A stretch of DNA of 64,000 nt. It comes from Acidimicrobiales bacterium. Its GTDB lineage: Bacteria; Actinomycetota; Acidimicrobiia; Acidimicrobiales; Aldehydirespiratoraceae. The translations under genes and the position numbers were made by a program. Position 1 is the first letter of the stretch. Every line of letters starts with the position of its first letter. The notes under the pieces were generated by a model that ran no database searches, had not been told where the DNA came from, and saw only the letters and a list, made by a program, of their open reading frames with translations. Location: NCBI GenBank assembly GCA_029263175.1, contig JAJCXZ010000084.1:1-64000 (forward strand), in the 5' to 3' direction. Of the stretch, positions 43,489 to 51,308 are shown in pieces.

Positions 43489-45168
43489 ATGAACGAATTC
43501 ACCAACACACGAAAGAGCCAGGGTGCCGGGATGACCTCCGAGCAAGGAAAGCACTTCGGGCGCCGAGACTTCCTGCGCCGCGGCGCAGTTGTCACTGCCG
43601 CAGCGGGGGCCGGCACGGTCGCCGGAGGGACACTGCTGGCCACTTCGGCCAGTAGTACGCCGGGCGTCGGCATGGCACAGTTGCCCCTCAGCGAATCCAT
43701 CGACTACCAGACCATCCCGAGCGTTCGGCTGATGGCGACCGACGGGCATTTCTCGTTGCCCGGTCGCCGTCACCGCGACGAGGTCCCGGTCTTCGGCTTG
43801 GGATTTCGAGTTGTCGATGATCTCCGTACCGTTGACCTCGGCGGTGAGCTCAACAAGAACCCGGGTGAGCTCATCAGCAAGTACAAGGGTCTGGTCACCC
43901 ACACCGCTCCGACGACGATCGGCATCGAGGGCATCGAGATGGCGATCGTGCTGACCAACCTCGGCCTGGTTGTTCGCCCCGACCTTGATGACTCTCACAG
44001 TCTCCACTGGCACGGTTTCCGTAACGCCACCGCGGTGTTTGACGGTGTGCCGGAGACGAGCATCGCCGTGCCGAGCGGTCGAGATCTCCCGTACTTCTAC
44101 GATCCGAAGTTGGGATCTGAACCCGGACAGTCGAAGGGCTCAGCGGGTACCTACATGTACCACTGCCACTTCGAGGACACCGAGCACGTGCAAATGGGTA
44201 TGACCGGCATCATTCTGGTCGAACCATGGCAGGCGCATTTCTCCGCCGAACCCATCTCGAACGATCCCAACGATTGGCTCTGGTTGCCCGAGCGAGTCAA
44301 GGTTGCCTACAACAGCAACGCCGCCGGGGTCGACTCGAGCTTTGATCGGGAATTCGGTCTTCTGATCAACGAGATCGACACTGCTCCTCACGACAACCTC
44401 GAGAATGTGCAGGAATTCGTCTGGTCGGACTACAAGCCGAACTACTGGACGATCAACGGGCGCAGCTATCCCGACACGGTGATCCCGCAAATCTCGCCGA
44501 TAATGCAGGTCGACACCTACGACCCGGGAACCGGGCTCGCCAACGGAATCAACTTCAGCGAGACCGTTGACATGCCGGTCACGCCGATTTCGGCAGAAGA
44601 GATCGCCGAGGCGGAGATGTACTGGCAGCCGAACTCAGCGCTGATCCAGTGTCGTGCAGGTGATCGGGTGCTGTTGCGCATAGCCAGCCTCGGATTCGAG
44701 ATCCACAGTCTCGAAGCTCCAGGTCTCGACCTCGACGTGATTGCGCACGATGCCTCGCTGCTTGTCGGCAAGAACGGCACCAGCGACCTCTCCTACACCA
44801 CCCGACGCATCGAGGTGGGACCGGGTGAGGCTCGCGATGTGCTCTTCACCGCACCCGCCTACGACGATGGCGCTGCTGAGATCGACGTGCTGGCGCCGAG
44901 GACCACTGGCTACGCCCGCAAATTCAACCGCTATCTGATCAAGTCGCGCAACAACGATCGGAACCACAACGACGGTGGAGCGAGCCACGCTGATGGCCCG
45001 AGTTACGCCGATGTGAACACCGCCAACAACTACGGCGGCATGGTCACCGAAATCTGGGTGTATCCGACTTGGGACGACGCCGTTGGTCTTGGCCAAACGC
45101 CGTTGCCCGAACAAATCTCGATCAACGAAACCTTCCCCACTCTGGTTATGCCAGATGGACAGGTCTGA
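43489..45168 (+). CDS. Tat-exported multicopper oxidase (T1-bearing half)
   Basis: A 559-residue protein. The Tat motif RRDFLRR starts at Arg25-Arg26. Domain 1 has H170-x-x-H173-W-H175-G and H225-C226-H227-x5-H233-x4-M238, which supply a type 1 copper site and four of the eight His of a trinuclear cluster. The expected second ligand pair at the C-terminus is missing: the site is replaced by EIHSLEAPG (only His406). EARDVLFTAPAYDDG and a GGMVTEIWVYP end are as in Streptomyces-type relatives. The next gene carries the missing motifs. ATG 43489 has GGGAG upstream. Substrate unknown. Confidence 0.9.
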   Translation: MNEFTNTRKSQGAGMTSEQGKHFGRRDFLRRGAVVTAAAGAGTVAGGTLLATSASSTPGVGMAQLPLSESIDYQTIPSVRLMATDGHFSLPGRRHRDEVPVFGLGFRVVDDLRTVDLGGELNKNPGELISKYKGLVTHTAPTTIGIEGIEMAIVLTNLGLVVRPDLDDSHSLHWHGFRNATAVFDGVPETSIAVPSGRDLPYFYDPKLGSEPGQSKGSAGTYMYHCHFEDTEHVQMGMTGIILVEPWQAHFSAEPISNDPNDWLWLPERVKVAYNSNAAGVDSSFDREFGLLINEIDTAPHDNLENVQEFVWSDYKPNYWTINGRSYPDTVIPQISPIMQVDTYDPGTGLANGINFSETVDMPVTPISAEEIAEAEMYWQPNSALIQCRAGDRVLLRIASLGFEIHSLEAPGLDLDVIAHDASLLVGKNGTSDLSYTTRRIEVGPGEARDVLFTAPAYDDGAAEIDVLAPRTTGYARKFNRYLIKSRNNDRNHNDGGASHADGPSYADVNTANNYGGMVTEIWVYPTWDDAVGLGQTPLPEQISINETFPTLVMPDGQV

Positions 45169-45180
45169 GGGAGGCGAACG

Positions 45181-46545
45181 ATGAAACTCCGTTTGCGATC
45201 AAAGTTCACCGGCCTGCTGGCAGTTGCCGTCGCCGCCGGCGGTATGGCCACTGCTTTCAGCGGTAGCCAAACGGCCGGCGCCGCATCGGGCAACACCACG
45301 GTCATCTGTGCCGATGGTGCCTACGACGGTGTCGACAACTCGGTGACCTTCAACCTCGATGCTCGTCAGGGTTACATCGAGATGCCTGACGGCAACACGG
45401 TGTACACCTGGAGCTACTCAGAGGCGAGCAACCCGCTGTTCCAGTTCCCCGGACCGACACTGTGTGTTGATCAGGGCGAGACGGTTCGGGTCAACTTCCG
45501 CAACCCGGCCCCTGTCGGCACCCTTGCCGGCGGTGTCTCCGCTGACGCAACGTCGATCGTCTTCCCGGGTCAGGTCGGTCTCACCGCCTCTGGTGGTGCC
45601 GCCGGTCTATTGACCCAAGAAGTCGAGTCGGCGACCGATGTGGTCACCTACGAGTTCGTGGCCGGTGCGCCGGGCACCTACATGTATGAGTCGGGCACGG
45701 ATGCAGCGGTTCAGGTCCAGATGGGCATGTTCGGCGGACTCCTCGTCTATCCGAACGCGGGCCGCAATCAGGCCTACGCCGGTCACGAGTTCGATCCGGA
45801 GCACGAATACCTCCTTCTGTTCCACGAGATGGACCCCGCGCTCCACACCGCGGTCGAGCTCGCGGTGATGGCGGGTGGCGCCACTGACGCCACGGTGCTT
45901 GCGGACTACGACCCGTTGGCTCGTCACAACCGTTACTGGACCATCAACGGCCGGTCGTTCCCGGACACCATTGCCGAGAACAACACGCCGATCCTGCCCT
46001 TCCAGCCCTATAGCTCGCTGGTGCAGATCAATGCCGATGACCCTGACGACGGCTACGACCAACTCCCGTCGCTTGTCCGCTACGGCAATGGCGGTCTGGA
46101 CAACCACGCCTTCCACCCGCACGGCAACCACCTGTCGCTCATCGCTCAGGACGGTCGATTGCTCCCTGATGAGGTCGAGTCCTACACCAAGACGGTTGCT
46201 GCTGGTCAGACCTTCGACATCCTCGCCGAATGGAAGGACGTCGAAGCATGGCAGGGCACCGGTTCCCCGGTCGGCGTCAACCTCCCGGCCCTCAACAACC
46301 TCGCCTTCAAAGACGGTGTGACGTGGTACTCCGGTTCGCCGGACCTGGGCGTGGAGCAGCAGCTCCCGGCCGGCACTACCACCTTCACCGAATGCGGCGA
46401 GTACTACTTCCCCTGGCACAACCACGCACTCAACCGGACCCAGAACTTTGATGAGGGCTTCGGCGGCATGTTGACGCTCTGGCGGGTTGATCCACCAAAG
46501 GAATTCATCGACGGTGCCTGGACCAGTCCAGCGGCCTGCAAGTGA
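45181..46545 (+). CDS. Multicopper-oxidase-like protein (T1-less half)
   Basis: A 454-residue secreted cupredoxin-fold protein with a Sec signal peptide (LLAVAVAAGGMATAFSGSQTAGA). The C-terminal domain carries H309-x-x-H312-x-H314 and W-H413-N-H415. The type 1 Cys is replaced by Asn414 and a later His by Asn418. The N-terminal domain has lost its ligands; where the previous protein has YHCHFEDTEHVQMGM this one has YESGTDAAVQVQMGM. The His set is complementary to that of the 43489 product. GGAGG precedes the ATG, and the gap to the previous stop is only 12 nt. Confidence 0.88.
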   Translation: MKLRLRSKFTGLLAVAVAAGGMATAFSGSQTAGAASGNTTVICADGAYDGVDNSVTFNLDARQGYIEMPDGNTVYTWSYSEASNPLFQFPGPTLCVDQGETVRVNFRNPAPVGTLAGGVSADATSIVFPGQVGLTASGGAAGLLTQEVESATDVVTYEFVAGAPGTYMYESGTDAAVQVQMGMFGGLLVYPNAGRNQAYAGHEFDPEHEYLLLFHEMDPALHTAVELAVMAGGATDATVLADYDPLARHNRYWTINGRSFPDTIAENNTPILPFQPYSSLVQINADDPDDGYDQLPSLVRYGNGGLDNHAFHPHGNHLSLIAQDGRLLPDEVESYTKTVAAGQTFDILAEWKDVEAWQGTGSPVGVNLPALNNLAFKDGVTWYSGSPDLGVEQQLPAGTTTFTECGEYYFPWHNHALNRTQNFDEGFGGMLTLWRVDPPKEFIDGAWTSPAACK

Positions 46546-46574
46546 CCCGGCGAGAGATTGCAAGGAACTCAGAC

Positions 46575-48443
46575 ATGAACTACAACCGCAACCGCTCACC
46601 CCGCCGCACACTCGGCCTACTGGCAACAGTGGCCCTGCTCGGCAGCACCCTCGCCCTCGCGGCGACCGTGTCTCCGGCGGCCGCCGCCACCGACGTTCAT
46701 CTGTGCGCCAAGGCTGGCACCGCGACGGTCGATGATCCAACTGTCGCCGGCAATCCCACGACGTCGTTCGACTTCTACGGATTCGTCACGGTGGCCAGCG
46801 AGGTCGAATGCATGACGTCGGCGGTGCCGACGTACGGCGACCCGACCCCGATTCGGCTCATCGACGGTGACCCGACCACGGTGCACCTTTACAACCAGAC
46901 GAGCTTCTCCATCAATTTCTCGGCCATCGGTCTCACCGGCGCACCGGATCTTGGTGGCGTGCCGGCCGGTGGGTCGGACACCTACACCTTCACGCCGGAT
47001 CACCCCGGCACCTACCTGTACGAATCGAACCTCGACCCCCGTCATTCCCTTGTGGGCCTGACCGGCGTCATGGTCGTCGACTCGGCGGTGGCGGGTACCG
47101 CTCACGGCACTGCGGCCTCGCAGTACGACAAGGAGCAGGTGGTGCTCTTGAGCGAGGTCGACCCGGCCTTCAACGCCACCTTCCCTGGTTCGAGCGATTT
47201 GTCGGACTACAAGCCCAGCCTCTACCTGATCAACGGCCACACCTTCACCGAGGCGGGCTCCAGTGGCCCCACTCCGCTGACGGCCAACGCCAACGAAGAG
47301 GTGTTGCTCCGCTACGTCAACACAGGCTCCACCAACAGCTCGATGACGGTGCTTGGCGTTCGCCAATCAATCGTGGCGTTCGATGGTGAAAACCAGCTCG
47401 GCGACGGCAGCAGCGAGGAAGATCCGCTCGATCACAGCCAGGTGTTCGTCACCGCCGGTCAGACCGCCGATGCCATCGTCACCGTTGCCGGTGATCCCGG
47501 CGACACGCTGTCGATCTACAACCGCAACCTGCGCACCAGTGCCACAGGCGACAACGGTGCACAGCTGATGCAGATCGTGGTCGGCACCGACATCATCCCG
47601 GCGATCAACGACATCTACTTCTCGGCGGCACCGTCGACTCGCACCTACCTTGGTGTCAGTGTCGGCGACGCCGATGTGGCCGTCTACAACGGCACTACGG
47701 TCGACATCCACTTCGACGGTGACCTCCACGGTCTCGACGACACCGGCAGCCAAGCCGACATCAACGCCGTGCACGTGGACCCGCTCACCGGCGACGTCTA
47801 CTTCTCGTTGCGCTATGACTACGCCAAGCCGACCGGCGGCACTGTAGGCGTTGAGTGGGCGGGCGTTCCTGACTCGATCCTCCAGGAGAACGACGTCTAC
47901 AAGTGGGACGGCACCGTGTTCTCCAAGTGGCTCGATGGTGATGCCATCGGCCTCGATGACAACCGGGGCCGCCACGACATCAATGCCCTGCACGTGTTCC
48001 CCACGACTGGCATCACGGCCTTCAGCACAAGCGGCAGCATCCAGACCAGCGATCACGTGCCCCTCTCCACGGGGAGCACCACCTGGATTGGCGCTCGCAA
48101 CGAGGATGTCCTTCGTTGGGTGCCCGTCTTCGGAGCCGCCAACCCAAGTGGTGCCGGCAGCTTCGAGTCTGTTGCCGACTTCAGTGACATCGGTATGGCA
48201 GCGGAGAACACCGACGGCCTCTACCTGTCCGGCTCCGACATTCGGATCTCGCTGACGAGCAACTTCGTCGAGGGCTTGGTGACGTTCGACCACGATGATC
48301 TGATCGGCTGTCTCGGTCACGCTCCCGCGGCCCCCGGCAGCATCCTGGAATCGTGTTCCGGCGCTCTGTCCCTCGAGCTCGATGCCGACGATCTCCACGC
48401 CGGCGGCAACGCCGGTCAGATCGACGCCTACAGCATCGGTTGA
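46575..48443 (+). CDS. Secreted cupredoxin-like protein with C-terminal repeat module
   Basis: A 622-residue protein with a Sec signal (LLATVALLGSTLALAATVSPAAA). The first about 330 residues follow the two-domain cupredoxin layout of its two upstream neighbours (PGTYLYESNLDPRHSLVGLTG, SLYLINGHTF), but no copper His set remains. From about 345 to the end are repeats of the type SVGDADVAVYNG ... DINAVHVDPLTGDVYFS that match modules in the giant protein and the subtilase. AAGGAA lies upstream of the ATG. It is probably a structural subunit. Confidence 0.75.
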   Translation: MNYNRNRSPRRTLGLLATVALLGSTLALAATVSPAAAATDVHLCAKAGTATVDDPTVAGNPTTSFDFYGFVTVASEVECMTSAVPTYGDPTPIRLIDGDPTTVHLYNQTSFSINFSAIGLTGAPDLGGVPAGGSDTYTFTPDHPGTYLYESNLDPRHSLVGLTGVMVVDSAVAGTAHGTAASQYDKEQVVLLSEVDPAFNATFPGSSDLSDYKPSLYLINGHTFTEAGSSGPTPLTANANEEVLLRYVNTGSTNSSMTVLGVRQSIVAFDGENQLGDGSSEEDPLDHSQVFVTAGQTADAIVTVAGDPGDTLSIYNRNLRTSATGDNGAQLMQIVVGTDIIPAINDIYFSAAPSTRTYLGVSVGDADVAVYNGTTVDIHFDGDLHGLDDTGSQADINAVHVDPLTGDVYFSLRYDYAKPTGGTVGVEWAGVPDSILQENDVYKWDGTVFSKWLDGDAIGLDDNRGRHDINALHVFPTTGITAFSTSGSIQTSDHVPLSTGSTTWIGARNEDVLRWVPVFGAANPSGAGSFESVADFSDIGMAAENTDGLYLSGSDIRISLTSNFVEGLVTFDHDDLIGCLGHAPAAPGSILESCSGALSLELDADDLHAGGNAGQIDAYSIG

Positions 48444-48449
48444 TTCTTC

Positions 48450-48956
48450 GTGACGGCCACCACTGCTCCCCCAGCCAGCAGCCCGCTTGGTCACCTTGAC
48501 CGACCGGCGTTGCGCTGGCTCGGCGCGCTCATCGCCATCGTTGCGGTGGCGCTGTCGAGTTGGGGCGTGGCCGGGCGTTTCACCGAACAGTCCGGCCCGG
48601 CAGCGGGGCTCGGCCCCATGGATTCGATCGATCAGGCCGGTTTCGCCGGTGAGACGGGCGTCTGGGTTGAACACGTCCGTCTTCTCGGCGGTGGCGGCCT
48701 CCTCGAGATTCGATACCGGATCCTCGAGGTCGAGCGCTCCGAGATCGTTCACAGCGTCGACTACCCACCGCGGATCTTCCACGAGGACGGATTCGAACTG
48801 CGTTGGCAACGCCACGAGCACGCTCACGTCCGTGAGAACCGTCTCGGGGCGACCTACAACGAGCAGCTCGTCAATCTCGGGTCGTATTTCGAGAAGGGTG
48901 ACGTGGTCACCGTCTACATCGGCGAGCAAGCGCTTGAAGGAGTTCCGATCCAGTGA
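48450..48956 (+). CDS. Single-pass membrane protein with His-rich segment
   Basis: A 168-residue protein. One TM helix (LGALIAIVAVALSSWGVAG) near the N-terminus leads to an extracytoplasmic domain with VWVEHVRLLGGGGLLEIRYRI, a cluster RWQRHEHAHVREN and a C-terminal EKGDVVTVYIGEQ. HEHAH is a plausible metal-binding site. Together with the adjacent CopC and CopCD genes it may be a copper-handling protein. Family not recognised with confidence. Confidence 0.6.
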   Translation: MTATTAPPASSPLGHLDRPALRWLGALIAIVAVALSSWGVAGRFTEQSGPAAGLGPMDSIDQAGFAGETGVWVEHVRLLGGGGLLEIRYRILEVERSEIVHSVDYPPRIFHEDGFELRWQRHEHAHVRENRLGATYNEQLVNLGSYFEKGDVVTVYIGEQALEGVPIQ

Positions 48957-49462
48957 GTCGACGATTCTTCGTCGCTGCGGTTCTCGTCGCCTCCGTCCTT
49001 TCCGGGGCGGAGGCGGTCGCCGCTCATGCCGACCCCTCCGTTGTGTCACCCGCGGCCTGCTCCACAGCTGATGCCGGCGACACCGTGATGATCGAATTCA
49101 CCGAAGAACTCCTCGCCGACGGGTCCCGACTGGAGCTCATTGCCGACGGCGTGTCCGTTGCGGTTGCGAGCATTGATCTCCGTGATCTCGACCACACGAC
49201 CATGGTGAGCACGATCCCGGCCGGGGTCGACGGTCCGGTCACCGTCCAGTGGGAAAGCGTCAGCGCGGTTGATGAGGACGTCGCCTCGGGTAGCTACGGG
49301 ATTGTGGTCGGCTCGGCCGCTCCCGCGGCCGACTGTGCACTGTCGGCTGCCGGGTCGACCGGCGGTGGGCTTCCTCTCGTCGCCATTGGCGGGCTGACGG
49401 TTGCAGTTGGTGCGGCGCTCGCTCTCGCCAACTCCCGTCGCCACGAACTCGTCGAGGTCTAG
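48953..49462 (+). CDS. CopC-domain copper-binding protein, membrane-anchored
   Basis: A 169-residue protein. The signal peptide ends in EAVAAHA, so the mature N-terminus (HADPSVVSPA) starts with His as in CopC. The beta-sandwich follows the CopC order (IEFTEELLADGSRLELIADGVSV). The C-terminus has a TM helix (GLPLVAIGGLTVAVGAALALA) and a short cytoplasmic tail. It overlaps the gene before it and is followed by a CopC-CopD fusion. Confidence 0.85.
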   Translation: MSRRFFVAAVLVASVLSGAEAVAAHADPSVVSPAACSTADAGDTVMIEFTEELLADGSRLELIADGVSVAVASIDLRDLDHTTMVSTIPAGVDGPVTVQWESVSAVDEDVASGSYGIVVGSAAPAADCALSAAGSTGGGLPLVAIGGLTVAVGAALALANSRRHELVEV

Positions 49463-49463
49463 C

Positions 49464-51308
49464 GTGTCCCGCTGCTCTCGACCCCTCCTGCTGGTTCTCG
49501 CCAGCTTCCTCACCGTTGTGGTGTGGGCGTCGCCGGCGTCGGCGCACGCCACCCTGGTCGGCGCGGACCCGGCCGACGGTTCCCTGCTCGACGATGCTCC
49601 CGAGACCGTTGCCTTGACCTTCAGCGAACCGGTGTCGATCGACGCCAGCACCGTCGACTTCGTCGATGCCGAAGGCAATCGGCTCGGCGCCACCATCAGC
49701 GGCCACGGCGCTAGTGAGTCGGTGCTGATCGTTTCCCTCGAAAACGCCCCCGACGGTCTCTACAGCTTGCGTTGGAGTGCGTTCAGCAGTTCCGACGGCC
49801 ACGTCACGCGAGGCATGCTGGTCTGGGGAATCGGCGCCGGTGCGGATCTGACGCATGCCGACTTCGCCGAACCCTCTGATCCGATCTCCCCGATCGAGGT
49901 GTTGCTGCGTTGGGCCATGCTGCTCTCGTTCGGAATCATGGCCGGCGCCGTGATGCTGGATCGCACCGTTGTCTCACCGCTCCGCTCTCGGTTCCCCAGC
50001 GCGCTGGACGATGCCTGGCACCAGGGTTCGGCGGCCATTCTCCATCGGGCAATGCTGATCGGGGCGTCGATCGCTACCGGCGCGAGCCTGGTGCTTGTTG
50101 CCTACCAACTGCTGGCGGCATGGACCACCGGCAGCCAGTCTCTCATTGATGCCGTCGACACCGCCCTGGTCTCGACCTCGTGGGGCCAGTGGGCGCTTCT
50201 CCGGGCTCTTGTGCTTGCCGCTCTCTTCGTTCTCGTCGCTCGCCGTGGGGTGAACGTCGGAGCCCTTGGACTCGGTCTTCTTGGCGTTGTGGCGCTCGCC
50301 CAAAGCGCCGGTGGTCACTCCGCGGGCACGGGGACCGCCGTCTTCTCGGTTCTGAACGACGTTGTTCACCTGATCACTTCGATGAGCTGGGTGGGCGCCG
50401 TGGTGCTTTTGGCCGTTATCGCTCGGTTGCCGGCGCACACGGGTCGCCAGATGCGGGCGGTCGCTCTCTCCGCGTTCAGCCCGGTGGCCTTCATGATGGT
50501 CGCCGCCGCGATCATCACCGGTCTCCTCGCCGTCGGCGACCAGGCCCGGTCCATCGACGCCGCCATCAGCACGCTGTACGGGCAGGCAATGCTCGGCAAG
50601 CTCGCCCTCATTGCGGGGATGCTCGGCGCTGCGCTCCTGATCCGTCGGCAGTACAGCGCCGAATCTGTCTCCAGCGTGGTCCGTGCCGAGGCCATCGCCG
50701 GTGCGCTCGCTGTCGGCCTGGTTGCCTTGATGACTGCGTCGACCCCGGCCAACGGCGTTGAGTGGCGGCCCGCGATCGCGGAGGGCACCCGTCAGCTCGC
50801 TGTCGTGAGAGACGACATCCAGATCGGTGTCACCGTGAGCCCCAATGCTCCCGGCCAGAACTTCGTGCTGGTCGACACCGCTACCGTTCGACGTCCTGCA
50901 CTTGCCCCGATCGATCGGGTGATCGCCCGGGTGCGTTCCACCGATGTGGATCTCGCAGGCACGACCTTCGAGGTCCCCGCCACCGACCGAGACGGCGAGT
51001 ACGAACTCGGCACCACGTCGTTCTCCGTCTCGGGCAACTACGACCTCGAGATCGTGGTTCGCCGCACGGGCCTGCCCGACAAGGTCGCACAGTTCGACTG
51101 GACCGTCGCCGATCCGTCGCCCCGCGCCGTGATCATCAGCGACCATCCCCTCGGCCCGTGGACGTCCGCGCTGGCAAGTGCGGCGGCGGCGGCGTTCGCG
51201 CTGCTGCTGGCGAGCCAGGCCGGTATCGCGATCCGGCGCGATCGTCGCACCCGTTCGCTCGAATCCTTTGCTCAGACGACTGAATCGCGCAACGAGGTTG
51301 ACTCGTGA
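49464..51308 (+). CDS. CopC-CopD fusion copper resistance/uptake protein
   Basis: A 614-residue protein. After the signal peptide the mature N-terminus AHATLVGADPADGS is a CopC domain (ETVALTFSEPVSIDAS; SSDGHVTRGM). Residues about 140-400 hold about eight hydrophobic helices of the CopD type (LLRWAMLLSFGIMAGAVML; GGHSAGTG; MSWVGAVVLLA). The C-terminal extracytoplasmic domain (about 430-590) is beta-rich and ends with another TM. It probably moves copper across the membrane. GTG 49464 lies 1 nt after the copC stop. Confidence 0.9.
   Translation: MSRCSRPLLLVLASFLTVVVWASPASAHATLVGADPADGSLLDDAPETVALTFSEPVSIDASTVDFVDAEGNRLGATISGHGASESVLIVSLENAPDGLYSLRWSAFSSSDGHVTRGMLVWGIGAGADLTHADFAEPSDPISPIEVLLRWAMLLSFGIMAGAVMLDRTVVSPLRSRFPSALDDAWHQGSAAILHRAMLIGASIATGASLVLVAYQLLAAWTTGSQSLIDAVDTALVSTSWGQWALLRALVLAALFVLVARRGVNVGALGLGLLGVVALAQSAGGHSAGTGTAVFSVLNDVVHLITSMSWVGAVVLLAVIARLPAHTGRQMRAVALSAFSPVAFMMVAAAIITGLLAVGDQARSIDAAISTLYGQAMLGKLALIAGMLGAALLIRRQYSAESVSSVVRAEAIAGALAVGLVALMTASTPANGVEWRPAIAEGTRQLAVVRDDIQIGVTVSPNAPGQNFVLVDTATVRRPALAPIDRVIARVRSTDVDLAGTTFEVPATDRDGEYELGTTSFSVSGNYDLEIVVRRTGLPDKVAQFDWTVADPSPRAVIISDHPLGPWTSALASAAAAAFALLLASQAGIAIRRDRRTRSLESFAQTTESRNEVDS

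Noticed and set aside
47367-49049. 560-codon minus-strand frame
   Set aside because: Antisense to the third cupredoxin gene and the His-rich gene; no recognised features.
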